Shown piece after piece: positions 1 to 4,826 of a stretch of DNA of 7,183 bases (the stretch's first letter is position 1; each line of letters starts with the position of its first letter). The DNA is taken from assembly GCA_934635545.1 (NCBI GenBank), contig CAKTZN010000090.1, forward strand, positions 1 through 7,183, given 5' to 3'. Origin of the DNA: an uncultured Oscillospiraceae bacterium. GTDB lineage: Bacteria > Bacillota > Clostridia > Oscillospirales > Oscillospiraceae. The translations under genes and the position numbers were made by a program. The notes beneath the pieces are model-generated. The model saw only the letters and a program-made list of their open reading frames with translations. It did not search any database and was not told the DNA's origin.

Positions 1-31
1 TTCTCTCCCCCAGTCTCGCTTGCGCTCGACA

Positions 32-50
32 GCCCCCTCTCAGAGGGGGC
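32..50. repeat. Near-perfect GC palindrome at the left edge
   Basis: Bases 32-40 (GCCCCCTCT) are the exact reverse complement of 42-50, leaving one central base; a realistic fold is an 8-bp stem with a 3-base TCA loop. It is followed by CCTTTGGGG rather than a T run, so it is not a canonical rho-independent terminator, although it could end an upstream transcript not shown here. It lacks the GTAG/CTAC foot of the other hairpins in this gap and is probably a different element. Confidence 0.6.
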
Positions 51-84
51 CTTTGGGGTGCGATGTGGTATTGTTAGACGCTTC

Positions 85-110
85 GTAGGGCGGCCTGCCC
101 TCAGGCCGCC
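85..110 (-). repeat. REP-like hairpin, upstream gap copy 1
   Basis: GTAG at 85-88 directly abuts a perfect 8-bp stem, 89-96 (GGCGGCCT) pairing with 103-110 (AGGCCGCC), with a 6-base loop at 97-102. The bases to the left (62-90, GATGTGG, TATTGTTAG, CGTAGGG) resemble those before the next copy (117-151, GATGCGG, TATCGTTGG, CGTAGGGG), so copies 1 and 2 look like a diverged direct repeat of about 60 bases. The strand given is opposite to the downstream array, where the foot reads CTAC on the + strand. Confidence 0.65.
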
Positions 111-145
111 GACCGATGATGCGGCGGGGTATCGTTGGTTGGCGC

Positions 146-170
146 GTAGGGGCGACCCTTGCGGTTGCCC
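146..170 (-). repeat. REP-like hairpin, upstream gap copy 2
   Basis: GTAG at 146-149 abuts a stem of 150-157 (GGGCGACC) with 163-170 (GGTTGCCC), with a 5-base loop. Seven pairs are Watson-Crick and one is G-T, which is tolerated as G-U in + strand RNA. The segment 145-159 is also the exact 15-base inverted repeat of 203-217 in copy 3, so copies 2 and 3 form a head-to-head pair that could fold as one long hairpin. Confidence 0.65.
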
Positions 171-191
171 GCACAAGAATATTGCCGCACC

Positions 192-216
192 GGGCGACCG
201 TGAGGGTCGCCCCTAC
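192..216 (+). repeat. REP-like hairpin, upstream gap copy 3 (inverted)
   Basis: A perfect 8-bp stem, 192-199 (GGGCGACC) with 205-212 (GGTCGCCC), encloses the loop GTGAG and is directly followed by CTAC at 213-216. The tail CCCCTACGGAACG is the same as after the second and third hairpins in the gap upstream of polC. It lies about 50 bases before cdsA, so it will be in the cdsA leader if transcription starts upstream of it. Confidence 0.68.
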
Positions 217-267
217 GGAACGTTTACCGCACCATTTCGCGCATCACATACATAACAAGGAGCAACT

Positions 268-1104
268 ATGTTACAGAGAATTCTCGTGGCGGTGGTGGGT
301 ATCCCGCTGCTGCTGTTCGTTCTGATCATCGCCCCGGACTGGGCCACGGCGGCGCTTCTGTGCGCGCTGTGCGCCGTGGGCGCCCATGAGCTGCTGGCGG
401 CGGCCTGCCGCAAGGAGCTGTGCCGCCGGTGGTGGGGCCTGAGCGCCATCATGGGCGTGACGGTGGTGCTGCGCACCTATCTGGCCGGGATCGGCCAGGC
501 GGGCGCGGCGGCGCTGATGACCTGGCTGCTGGCGGCGTGGCTGGTGCTGCTGTTCGTCAGCGTGGTGGTGGAATACGGCACGGAGCGGGCGCTGGCCTTC
601 CGGGACGTGTGCGCCATCCTGGTGGCGGGCGTGGCCATCCCCATGGCCTTCCAGTGCCTGATGGCGCTGCGGCTGCTGGAGCACGGCGGCGGTCTGGTGA
701 TGATCCCGCTGGTGGCGGCCTTCTGCTCCGACTCGGCGGCGCTGTTCGCCGGGATGGCGCTGGGCAAGCACAAGCTGGCCCCTGCCGTCAGCCCCAAGAA
801 AACCGTGGAGGGCTCTGTGGGCGGCCTGCTGGGCGGTATGCTGGGCATGACCATCTTCCGCATCATCTTCTTCCTGGTGACGGAGGTGCAGCTCAACATC
901 GCATGGTGCCTGCTGCTGGGCCTGGTGGGCGCGGTGATGGGCCAGTTGGGCGACCTGAGCTTCTCCGCCATCAAGCGGGAGTGCGGCGTGAAGGACTACG
1001 GCCGCCTGCTGCCCGGCCACGGCGGCGTATTGGATCGCTTTGACAGCGTGATCTTCGCCTCGCCCATCGTGTGGCTGATCATCAAGAGCATTACCCTGTA
1101 CTGA
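268..1104 (+). CDS. cdsA: Phosphatidate cytidylyltransferase (CDP-diacylglycerol synthase)
   Basis: This integral membrane enzyme makes CDP-diacylglycerol and pyrophosphate from CTP and phosphatidic acid, feeding phosphatidylglycerol and related lipids. The 278-residue protein is mostly hydrophobic, with about eight likely membrane segments starting at residues 5-23. The family signature is intact at residues 233-259: S233, K236-R237, K242-D243, PGHGG at 249-253, and D256-R-F-D259, the aspartates being the metal and CTP site. SPKKTVEG (175-182) and the SDS motif around D155 are also typical. Length is normal for the family. The ATG at 268 is preceded by AAGGAG at 257-262 with a 5-base spacer. 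It is the first gene of the cluster here and ends 10 bases before dxr. In many Bacillota uppS lies immediately upstream; here a repeat-filled gap does. The assignment is secure. Confidence 0.96.
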   Translation: MLQRILVAVVGIPLLLFVLIIAPDWATAALLCALCAVGAHELLAAACRKELCRRWWGLSAIMGVTVVLRTYLAGIGQAGAAALMTWLLAAWLVLLFVSVVVEYGTERALAFRDVCAILVAGVAIPMAFQCLMALRLLEHGGGLVMIPLVAAFCSDSAALFAGMALGKHKLAPAVSPKKTVEGSVGGLLGGMLGMTIFRIIFFLVTEVQLNIAWCLLLGLVGAVMGQLGDLSFSAIKRECGVKDYGRLLPGHGGVLDRFDSVIFASPIVWLIIKSITLY

Positions 1105-1114
1105 GGAAACCGTC

Positions 1115-2266
1115 ATGACGAAAACCATTGCCCTGTTGGGCAGCACCGGGTCTATCGGGCGGCAGACGCTGGAGGTAGTCCGGGAATTGAAGCTGCGGGT
1201 GGCCGCTCTGGCCGCCGGAAGCAGCGTGGACATGCTGGAGGCGCAGGCGCGGGAGTTCCACCCGCGCCTTGCGGTGCTTTATGACGCCGCCGCGGCGGAG
1301 GTGCTGCGGCAGCGGCTGGAGGACACGGACATTGAGGTGCTGTCGGGGCCGGAGGGCCTTCTGGCGGCGGCACAGGCCCAGGAGGCCGACACGGTGGTCA
1401 CCGCCGTGGTGGGCAGCGTTGGACTGGAGCCGACGCTGGCGGCCATCCGGCTGGGACGGCGCATCGCCCTGGCCAACAAGGAGACACTGGTGTGCGCCGG
1501 TGAACTGGTGATGGCCGAGGCGGAGAAGTACGGCGCGGACATCGTGCCGGTGGACAGCGAGCACTCCGCCATCTTCCAATGCCTGCAGGGCTGCGGCGAC
1601 CGGGGCGAGATCCGGCGGCTGATCCTCACCTGCTCCGGCGGACCCTTCTTCGGCAAGAGCTACGAGGAGCTGGAGGGCATGACCCCCGCCCATGCCCTGA
1701 AGCATCCCAACTGGAGCATGGGCGCCAAGATCACCATCGACTCGGCCACGCTGATGAACAAGGGACTGGAGGTCATCGAGGCCATGCGGCTGTACGGTCT
1801 GCCCCTCTCTCAGGTGGACGCGGTGGTGCACCGCCAGAGCGTCATCCACTCGCTGGTGGAGTTCCGGGACGGGGCCATGCTGGCCCAGTTGGGCACGCCG
1901 GACATGAAGCTGCCCATCCGCTACGCCATGACGTGGCCGCAGCGCTCGGCATCGCCGGAGAAGCCGTTGGATCTGCTCTCCTGCGGGGCGCTGACCTTCG
2001 CGCCCATCGACCAGGACGCCTTCCGCTGCTTCGCCGTCGCCCGGCAGTGCGCCGCCGTGGGCGGCACCGCCTGCGCCATCATGAACGCCGCCAACGAGGA
2101 GGCGGTGTGGGCGTTTCTGCGGGGGGAAAATTCCTTCAACGGCATCCACCGTGCGGTGGAGGCGGCGCTGGATCGCGTGGCGGTGAAATACCGGCCAAGC
2201 CTTGCGGATATACTGGAAGCAGACCGTCTTGCCCGGGAAGCGGCGCGGGCGGTACTGTCACGATAA
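1115..2266 (+). CDS. dxr: 1-deoxy-D-xylulose 5-phosphate reductoisomerase
   Basis: Dxr (also called IspC) catalyses the first committed MEP-pathway step, NADPH-dependent rearrangement and reduction of DXP to 2-C-methyl-D-erythritol 4-phosphate, in the cytosol. The 383-residue protein opens with the nucleotide-binding loop GSTGSIG at residues 9-15. LANKE lies at 119-123. The metal ligands D147 and E149 (VDSEH) and E219 are present, as are the substrate-binding S174, H197, S210, N215 and K216, including the conserved block at 202-222 with ITIDSATLMNKGLEVIEA. Residue 173 is Cys where many homologues have Ala before SGGPF; I expect this to be harmless. The 5' edge of its ribosome site (GAGGA, 1103-1107) overlaps the cdsA stop codon, which suggests translational coupling. 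The antibiotic fosmidomycin targets this enzyme family. The active site is complete, so the gene should be functional. Confidence 0.97.
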   Translation: MTKTIALLGSTGSIGRQTLEVVRELKLRVAALAAGSSVDMLEAQAREFHPRLAVLYDAAAAEVLRQRLEDTDIEVLSGPEGLLAAAQAQEADTVVTAVVGSVGLEPTLAAIRLGRRIALANKETLVCAGELVMAEAEKYGADIVPVDSEHSAIFQCLQGCGDRGEIRRLILTCSGGPFFGKSYEELEGMTPAHALKHPNWSMGAKITIDSATLMNKGLEVIEAMRLYGLPLSQVDAVVHRQSVIHSLVEFRDGAMLAQLGTPDMKLPIRYAMTWPQRSASPEKPLDLLSCGALTFAPIDQDAFRCFAVARQCAAVGGTACAIMNAANEEAVWAFLRGENSFNGIHRAVEAALDRVAVKYRPSLADILEADRLAREAARAVLSR

Positions 2267-2280
2267 AGGAACGGTAAGCT

Positions 2281-3351
2281 ATGACGACCATTTTGTATAT
2301 TCTGGTGGCCATCCTCATCTTCGGCATCCTCATCGCCGTCCATGAGCTGGGTCACTTTCTGGCGGCCAAGGCCTGCGGCGTGACCGTCAACGAGTTCTCC
2401 ATCGGCATGGGGCCCGCCCTGTGGAAAAAGCAGAAGGGCGAGACGCTGTACGCCCTGCGGGCCATCCCCTGCGGCGGCTTCTGCGCCATGGAGGGCGAGG
2501 ACGAGGACTCCGACGATCCTCACGCCCTGTACCGCCAGGGCTTCTGGGCCAAGCTGGTGATCTTCGCCGCCGGGGCCTTCATGAACTTCGTCACGGGGCT
2601 GGTGATCCTGCTGATCCTGTACAGCGGGGCCAAGGCCTTCTACGATCCCACCATCACCGCCTTTGCCGACGGCTGCCCGCTGGAAGCGGAAAACGGTTTA
2701 CAGGTGGGCGACACGCTGCTGTCCATCGACGGCGAGCGGGTGTATATGTACTCCGACGTGGGGCTGCTGCTGGGGCTGAACCAGGACGGCACCTTCGACC
2801 TGGTGGTGCGCCGGAACGGGGAGAAGGTCACGCTGACGGACTTCCCCATGGAAAAGGCGGAGTATCTGGATCAGAACGGCCAGCCCTACACCGGCTACGG
2901 CCTGCTGTTCGGCGTGAAGGAGGCCACGGTGGGCGACCGGCTGGCCAATAGCTGGAACAACGCCCTGGACTTCGTGCGGCTGGTGCGGCTGAGCCTGAAG
3001 ATGCTGGTGACCGGCCAGGCGGGACTCCGTGATCTCAGCGGCCCGGTGGGCATCGTGTCCACCATGACGGAGGTAGGCCAGTCCTCGGCCAACGTGGCGG
3101 CGGCCATCGAGAACATCGCGTATCTTGCGGCGCTGATCGCCGTGAACCTGGCGGTGATGAACCTGCTGCCCCTGCCGGCGCTGGACGGCGGCAAGATCTT
3201 CTTCATGGTGGTGAACGCCGTCTCCATGGCGCTCATCAAGAAGCAGATCCCCCTGAAATACGAGAACTATATCCACTTCGCGGGACTGGTGCTGCTGCTG
3301 GCGCTGATGGCGCTGGTGACCTTCAGCGACGTGTGGAAGCTGTTTACCTGA
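2281..3351 (+). CDS. rseP: Site-2 family intramembrane zinc metalloprotease (RseP/RasP)
   Basis: This membrane protease of the M50 family cuts substrates within the membrane, typically anti-sigma factors and leftover signal peptides (RasP in Bacillus). The 356-residue protein has the zinc motif HELGH at residues 21-25 within the first membrane segment, a second segment near 93-116, one PDZ-like domain at about 120-190, GPVGI at 255-259, and the third zinc ligand D302 in NLLPLPALDGG (294-304), followed by a last membrane segment at about 331-347. An acidic patch (EGEDEDSDD, 71-79) lies in the cytosolic loop after CGGF, as is common in clostridial homologues. AAAGGA at 2265-2270 overlaps the dxr stop and gives a longish 10-base spacer to the ATG. 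No anti-sigma factor gene is in view, so its substrates here are unknown. Confidence 0.94.
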   Translation: MTTILYILVAILIFGILIAVHELGHFLAAKACGVTVNEFSIGMGPALWKKQKGETLYALRAIPCGGFCAMEGEDEDSDDPHALYRQGFWAKLVIFAAGAFMNFVTGLVILLILYSGAKAFYDPTITAFADGCPLEAENGLQVGDTLLSIDGERVYMYSDVGLLLGLNQDGTFDLVVRRNGEKVTLTDFPMEKAEYLDQNGQPYTGYGLLFGVKEATVGDRLANSWNNALDFVRLVRLSLKMLVTGQAGLRDLSGPVGIVSTMTEVGQSSANVAAAIENIAYLAALIAVNLAVMNLLPLPALDGGKIFFMVVNAVSMALIKKQIPLKYENYIHFAGLVLLLALMALVTFSDVWKLFT

Positions 3352-3352
3352 G

Positions 3353-3358
3353 AGAGGG
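3353..3358 (+). promoter_or_regulatory. Ribosome binding site that fixes the ispG start
   Basis: AGAGGG sits 7 bases before the ATG at 3366, immediately after the rseP stop codon at 3349-3351. The reading frame is open further upstream to a GTG at 3333 inside rseP, but I see no ribosome site at a proper distance from that codon. The ATG at 3366 also gives the N-terminus expected from the family. Confidence 0.7.
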
Positions 3359-3365
3359 CGAGGCT

Positions 3366-4403
3366 ATGAGCAGACAGATGAACATCGGCGGCGTCATCAT
3401 CGGCGGCGGGGCGGACATCACCATCCAGTCCATGTGCAACACCGCCACCGAGGATGTGGCCGCCACCGTGGCCCAGATCCTGCGGCTGGAACAAGCGGGC
3501 TGCCAGATCATCCGGGTGGCCGTGCCCACCATGGAGGCGGCCGCCGCCATCGGCCGGATCAAAAAGGCCATCCACATCCCGCTGGTGGCGGACATCCACT
3601 TCGACTACAAATTGGCCCTCCGGTGCGCCGCCGAGGGGGTGGATAAGATCCGCATCAACCCCGGCAACATCGGCGCCCAGGAGCGGGTACGGGCCGTGGC
3701 GGAGGCGTGCCGCGACCATCATATTCCCATCCGCATCGGCGTCAACGGCGGGTCGCTGGAGAAGCCGCTGCTGGCCAAGTACGGCGGCGTGACGGCCCAG
3801 GCGCTGGTGGACAGCGCCATGGGGCATGTGCGCCTTTTGAACGACTGCGGGTTTGACGACATCTGCCTGTCGGTGAAGTGCTCTCATGTGCCCACCAACA
3901 TGGCGGCGTACACCCTGCTGTCCCGCGAGACGGACTATCCCCTGCACCTGGGGGTCACCGAGGCGGGCACGCCGGAGATGGGCGTGCTGAAATCCGCCAT
4001 CGGCATCGGCGGCCTGCTGTGCCAGGGCATCGGCGACACCATCCGGGTCAGCCTGACCGCCGATCCCGTGGAGGAGGTGGTGGCCGCCAAGCGCATCCTG
4101 CAGGCGGCGGGCATCCGGAAGTCCGGGCCCGACCTGATCTCCTGCCCCACCTGCGGCCGGACGAAGTACGACATGATCCCCATCGCACGGGAGGTGGAGC
4201 AGCGGCTTCAGGGCTGCACCAAGCCCATTACCGTGGCGGTGATGGGCTGCGCCGTCAACGGCCCCGGCGAGGCACGCAGCGCCGACGTGGGCATCGCCGG
4301 CGGCGACGGCGAGGGCTTGCTGTTCCGCAAGGGGGAGATTTTATACAAGGTGCCCCAGGACAAGCTGGTGGACGCCCTGATGGCGGAGATCGAGCGGTTG
4401 TAA
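3366..4403 (+). CDS. ispG: 4-hydroxy-3-methylbut-2-enyl diphosphate synthase (flavodoxin/ferredoxin), IspG
   Basis: IspG (GcpE) carries out the penultimate MEP-pathway step, reductive ring opening of methylerythritol cyclodiphosphate to HMBPP, using a 4Fe-4S cluster. From the ATG at 3366 the protein has 345 residues. The N-terminal TIM-barrel part holds IQSM near residue 20, VADIHFDY at 74-81, INPGNIG at 97-103, RIGVNGGSLEK near 123-133 and TEAG at 198-201. The C-terminal reductase-like part holds the cluster ligands C260 and C263 (CPTCGR), C295 (MGCAVNGPGE) and the fourth ligand E302. All ligands are present. This is the compact two-domain form without the middle insert found in plants and some bacteria. 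It is the last gene of the cluster, 14 bases after the rseP stop, and a terminator follows 46 bases later. Sharing a transcript with dxr fits co-regulation of the pathway. Confidence 0.96.
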   Translation: MSRQMNIGGVIIGGGADITIQSMCNTATEDVAATVAQILRLEQAGCQIIRVAVPTMEAAAAIGRIKKAIHIPLVADIHFDYKLALRCAAEGVDKIRINPGNIGAQERVRAVAEACRDHHIPIRIGVNGGSLEKPLLAKYGGVTAQALVDSAMGHVRLLNDCGFDDICLSVKCSHVPTNMAAYTLLSRETDYPLHLGVTEAGTPEMGVLKSAIGIGGLLCQGIGDTIRVSLTADPVEEVVAAKRILQAAGIRKSGPDLISCPTCGRTKYDMIPIAREVEQRLQGCTKPITVAVMGCAVNGPGEARSADVGIAGGDGEGLLFRKGEILYKVPQDKLVDALMAEIERL

Positions 4404-4426
4404 GGGGCACCATGTTTCGGTGAACA

Positions 4427-4444
4427 TTCGTAGGGGTCGGGGCG
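4427..4444 (-). repeat. Truncated REP-like copy
   Basis: TTCGTAGGGG at 4427-4436 is the start of the same repeat, with GTAG at 4430-4433, followed by TCGGGGCG. The second arm of the hairpin is missing, and a terminator begins six bases later. The first ten bases are the exact inverse of 4741-4750, the end of the fourth hairpin before polC, so the two bracket the whole repeat block. Confidence 0.45.
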
Positions 4445-4449
4445 TTAAG

Positions 4450-4473
4450 AAAACATGCCGGTGGCATGTTTTT
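4450..4473 (+). terminator. Rho-independent terminator after ispG
   Basis: A perfect 10-bp stem pairs 4450-4459 (AAAACATGCC) with 4463-4472 (GGCATGTTTT) around a GGT loop, with five T at 4469-4473. The lower A-T pairs mean the T run serves as both stem and tail. It ends the cdsA-dxr-rseP-ispG transcript. The A run on the left could let it work in the other direction too, but no minus-strand gene is nearby. Confidence 0.85.
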
Positions 4474-4485
4474 AGCCTCCGATCT

Positions 4486-4502
4486 CGGCGGCTATGCCGC
4501 CG
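4486..4502 (+). other. Small GC hairpin downstream of the terminator
   Basis: CGGCGGC (4486-4492) pairs exactly with GCCGCCG (4496-4502) around a TAT loop. Five T follow at 4517-4521, about 14 bases later, too far for a standard terminator. It may be a back-up terminator or a chance palindrome in GC-rich sequence. It has no GTAG/CTAC foot. Confidence 0.4.
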
Positions 4503-4543
4503 TAGCATCCATCTTGTTTTTGAAAGTACCATCTTACATCGGT

Positions 4544-4569
4544 GGGCGGACAGAGTCGTCCGCCCCTAC
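4544..4569 (+). repeat. REP-like hairpin, array copy A
   Basis: A perfect 8-bp stem pairs 4544-4551 (GGGCGGAC) with 4558-4565 (GTCCGCCC) around the loop AGAGTC, with CTAC at 4566-4569. It is identical in stem and loop to copy D. Confidence 0.75.
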
Positions 4570-4600
4570 GGACGCGCTGACGGCGGTGCCGATGGGTACC

Positions 4601-4630
4601 GGGCGGGGCGTCGAGGACGCCGCCCCCTAC
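4601..4630 (+). repeat. REP-like hairpin, array copy B (diverged)
   Basis: An inner 6-bp stem pairs 4607-4612 (GGCGTC) with 4616-4621 (GACGCC) around GAG. The stem extends outward to 4601-4603 with 4625-4627 if C4604 and G4622 are bulged. CTAC follows at 4627-4630, so the last C is shared. Its stem sequence differs from the other copies, but position, foot and the GGAACGAA tail are shared. Confidence 0.6.
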
Positions 4631-4663
4631 GGAACGAATAACGAACCCGATGCGTATGACGGC

Positions 4664-4689
4664 GGGCCGACAGAGTCGTCGGCCCCTAC
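4664..4689 (+). repeat. REP-like hairpin, array copy C
   Basis: A perfect 8-bp stem pairs 4664-4671 (GGGCCGAC) with 4678-4685 (GTCGGCCC) around AGAGTC, with CTAC at 4686-4689. Compared with copies A and D the fifth base pair is C-G instead of G-C, changed on both arms. Confidence 0.75.
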
Positions 4690-4721
4690 GGAACGAACAT
4701 CGAACCCTTGCGTATGACGGT

Positions 4722-4747
4722 GGGCGGACAGAGTCGTCCGCCCCTAC
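4722..4747 (+). repeat. REP-like hairpin, array copy D
   Basis: A perfect 8-bp stem pairs 4722-4729 with 4736-4743 around AGAGTC, with CTAC at 4744-4747. It is identical to copy A over the hairpin. It is the copy nearest polC, ending about 80 bases before the start codon. Confidence 0.75.
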
Positions 4748-4760
4748 GAAATGAACACCG

Positions 4761-4808
4761 ATACCCATCCCAACACCCCCCCCACCCCCAACCACACATC
4801 CACACACA
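4761..4808. other. 48-base G-free leader tract with minus-strand G-quadruplex pattern
   Basis: No G occurs on the + strand from 4761 to 4808. C runs lie at 4764-4766, 4769-4771, 4776-4783 and 4785-4789, so the minus strand, the template for polC, has four runs of at least three G separated by short loops of 1 to 4 bases. The rest is CA-rich (CACACAC near 4801-4808). In polC mRNA this would be an unstructured C/A-rich leader ending just before the ribosome site. The pattern is seen directly; quadruplex formation is a prediction. Confidence 0.6.
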
Positions 4809-4812
4809 GAGG

Positions 4813-4819
4813 AAAAGGA
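4813..4819 (+). promoter_or_regulatory. Ribosome binding site of polC
   Basis: AAAAGGA ends 7 bases before the ATG at 4827. A second purine stretch, AGAGGA at 4808-4813, is too far at 13 bases. This site supports 4827 as the start although the frame lacks an obvious conserved N-terminal block. Confidence 0.65.
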
Positions 4820-4826
4820 CGAGATT

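Larger units (their letters stand above)
4544..4748 (+). repeat. Tandem array of four REP-like hairpins
   Basis: Four direct copies lie between the ispG terminator and polC. The CTAC feet start at 4566, 4627, 4686 and 4744, giving spacings of 61, 59 and 58 bases. Each copy is a GC hairpin directly followed by CTACG. The linkers before the third and fourth hairpins are near-identical (GAACGAA, then CGAACCC, then TGCGTATGACGG), so the whole unit of about 58 bases was duplicated, not only the hairpin. The linker between the first and second copies is diverged. I see no open reading frame worth calling in this stretch. Confidence 0.8.

Noticed and set aside
159..187. Possible cdsA promoter around TTGCGG and GAATAT
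   Set aside because: The AT-rich piece is at the wrong spacing from any -35-like hexamer and lies inside the linker between two repeat copies.
58..325. Small + strand open frames in the gap before cdsA
   Set aside because: They are made from the hairpin repeats, have no suitable ribosome site and odd composition (many Arg, Pro and Gly), and one runs out of frame into cdsA.
271..1233. A 320-codon minus-strand open frame opposite cdsA
   Set aside because: It is a shadow of cdsA, rich in His, Gln, Arg and Ala, without a family motif; cdsA carries its full signature.
1091..2149. A 352-codon minus-strand open frame opposite dxr
   Set aside because: Same GC-bias artefact. The + strand has the complete Dxr active site.
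3333..3365. GTG start for ispG overlapping the end of rseP
   Set aside because: It adds 11 residues not expected for the family and lacks a spaced ribosome site, whereas the ATG at 3366 has AGAGGG at 7 bases.
4514..4540. Possible polC promoter (TTGTTT and TACATC)
   Set aside because: The spacing is only 15 bases and the -10 match is poor. It is one of the few AT-rich spots in the gap, so it cannot be excluded, but the evidence is too weak to list.
4420..4717. Small + strand open frames in the gap before polC
   Set aside because: They translate the terminator and the repeats; the repeated peptide TESSAPT simply reflects the repeated DNA unit.
4544..4748. CRISPR array
   Set aside because: The spacing of about 60 bases with palindromic repeats is superficially similar, but the intervening sequences are repeats of each other rather than unique spacers, the hairpins vary in sequence, there are only four units, and no cas gene is near.
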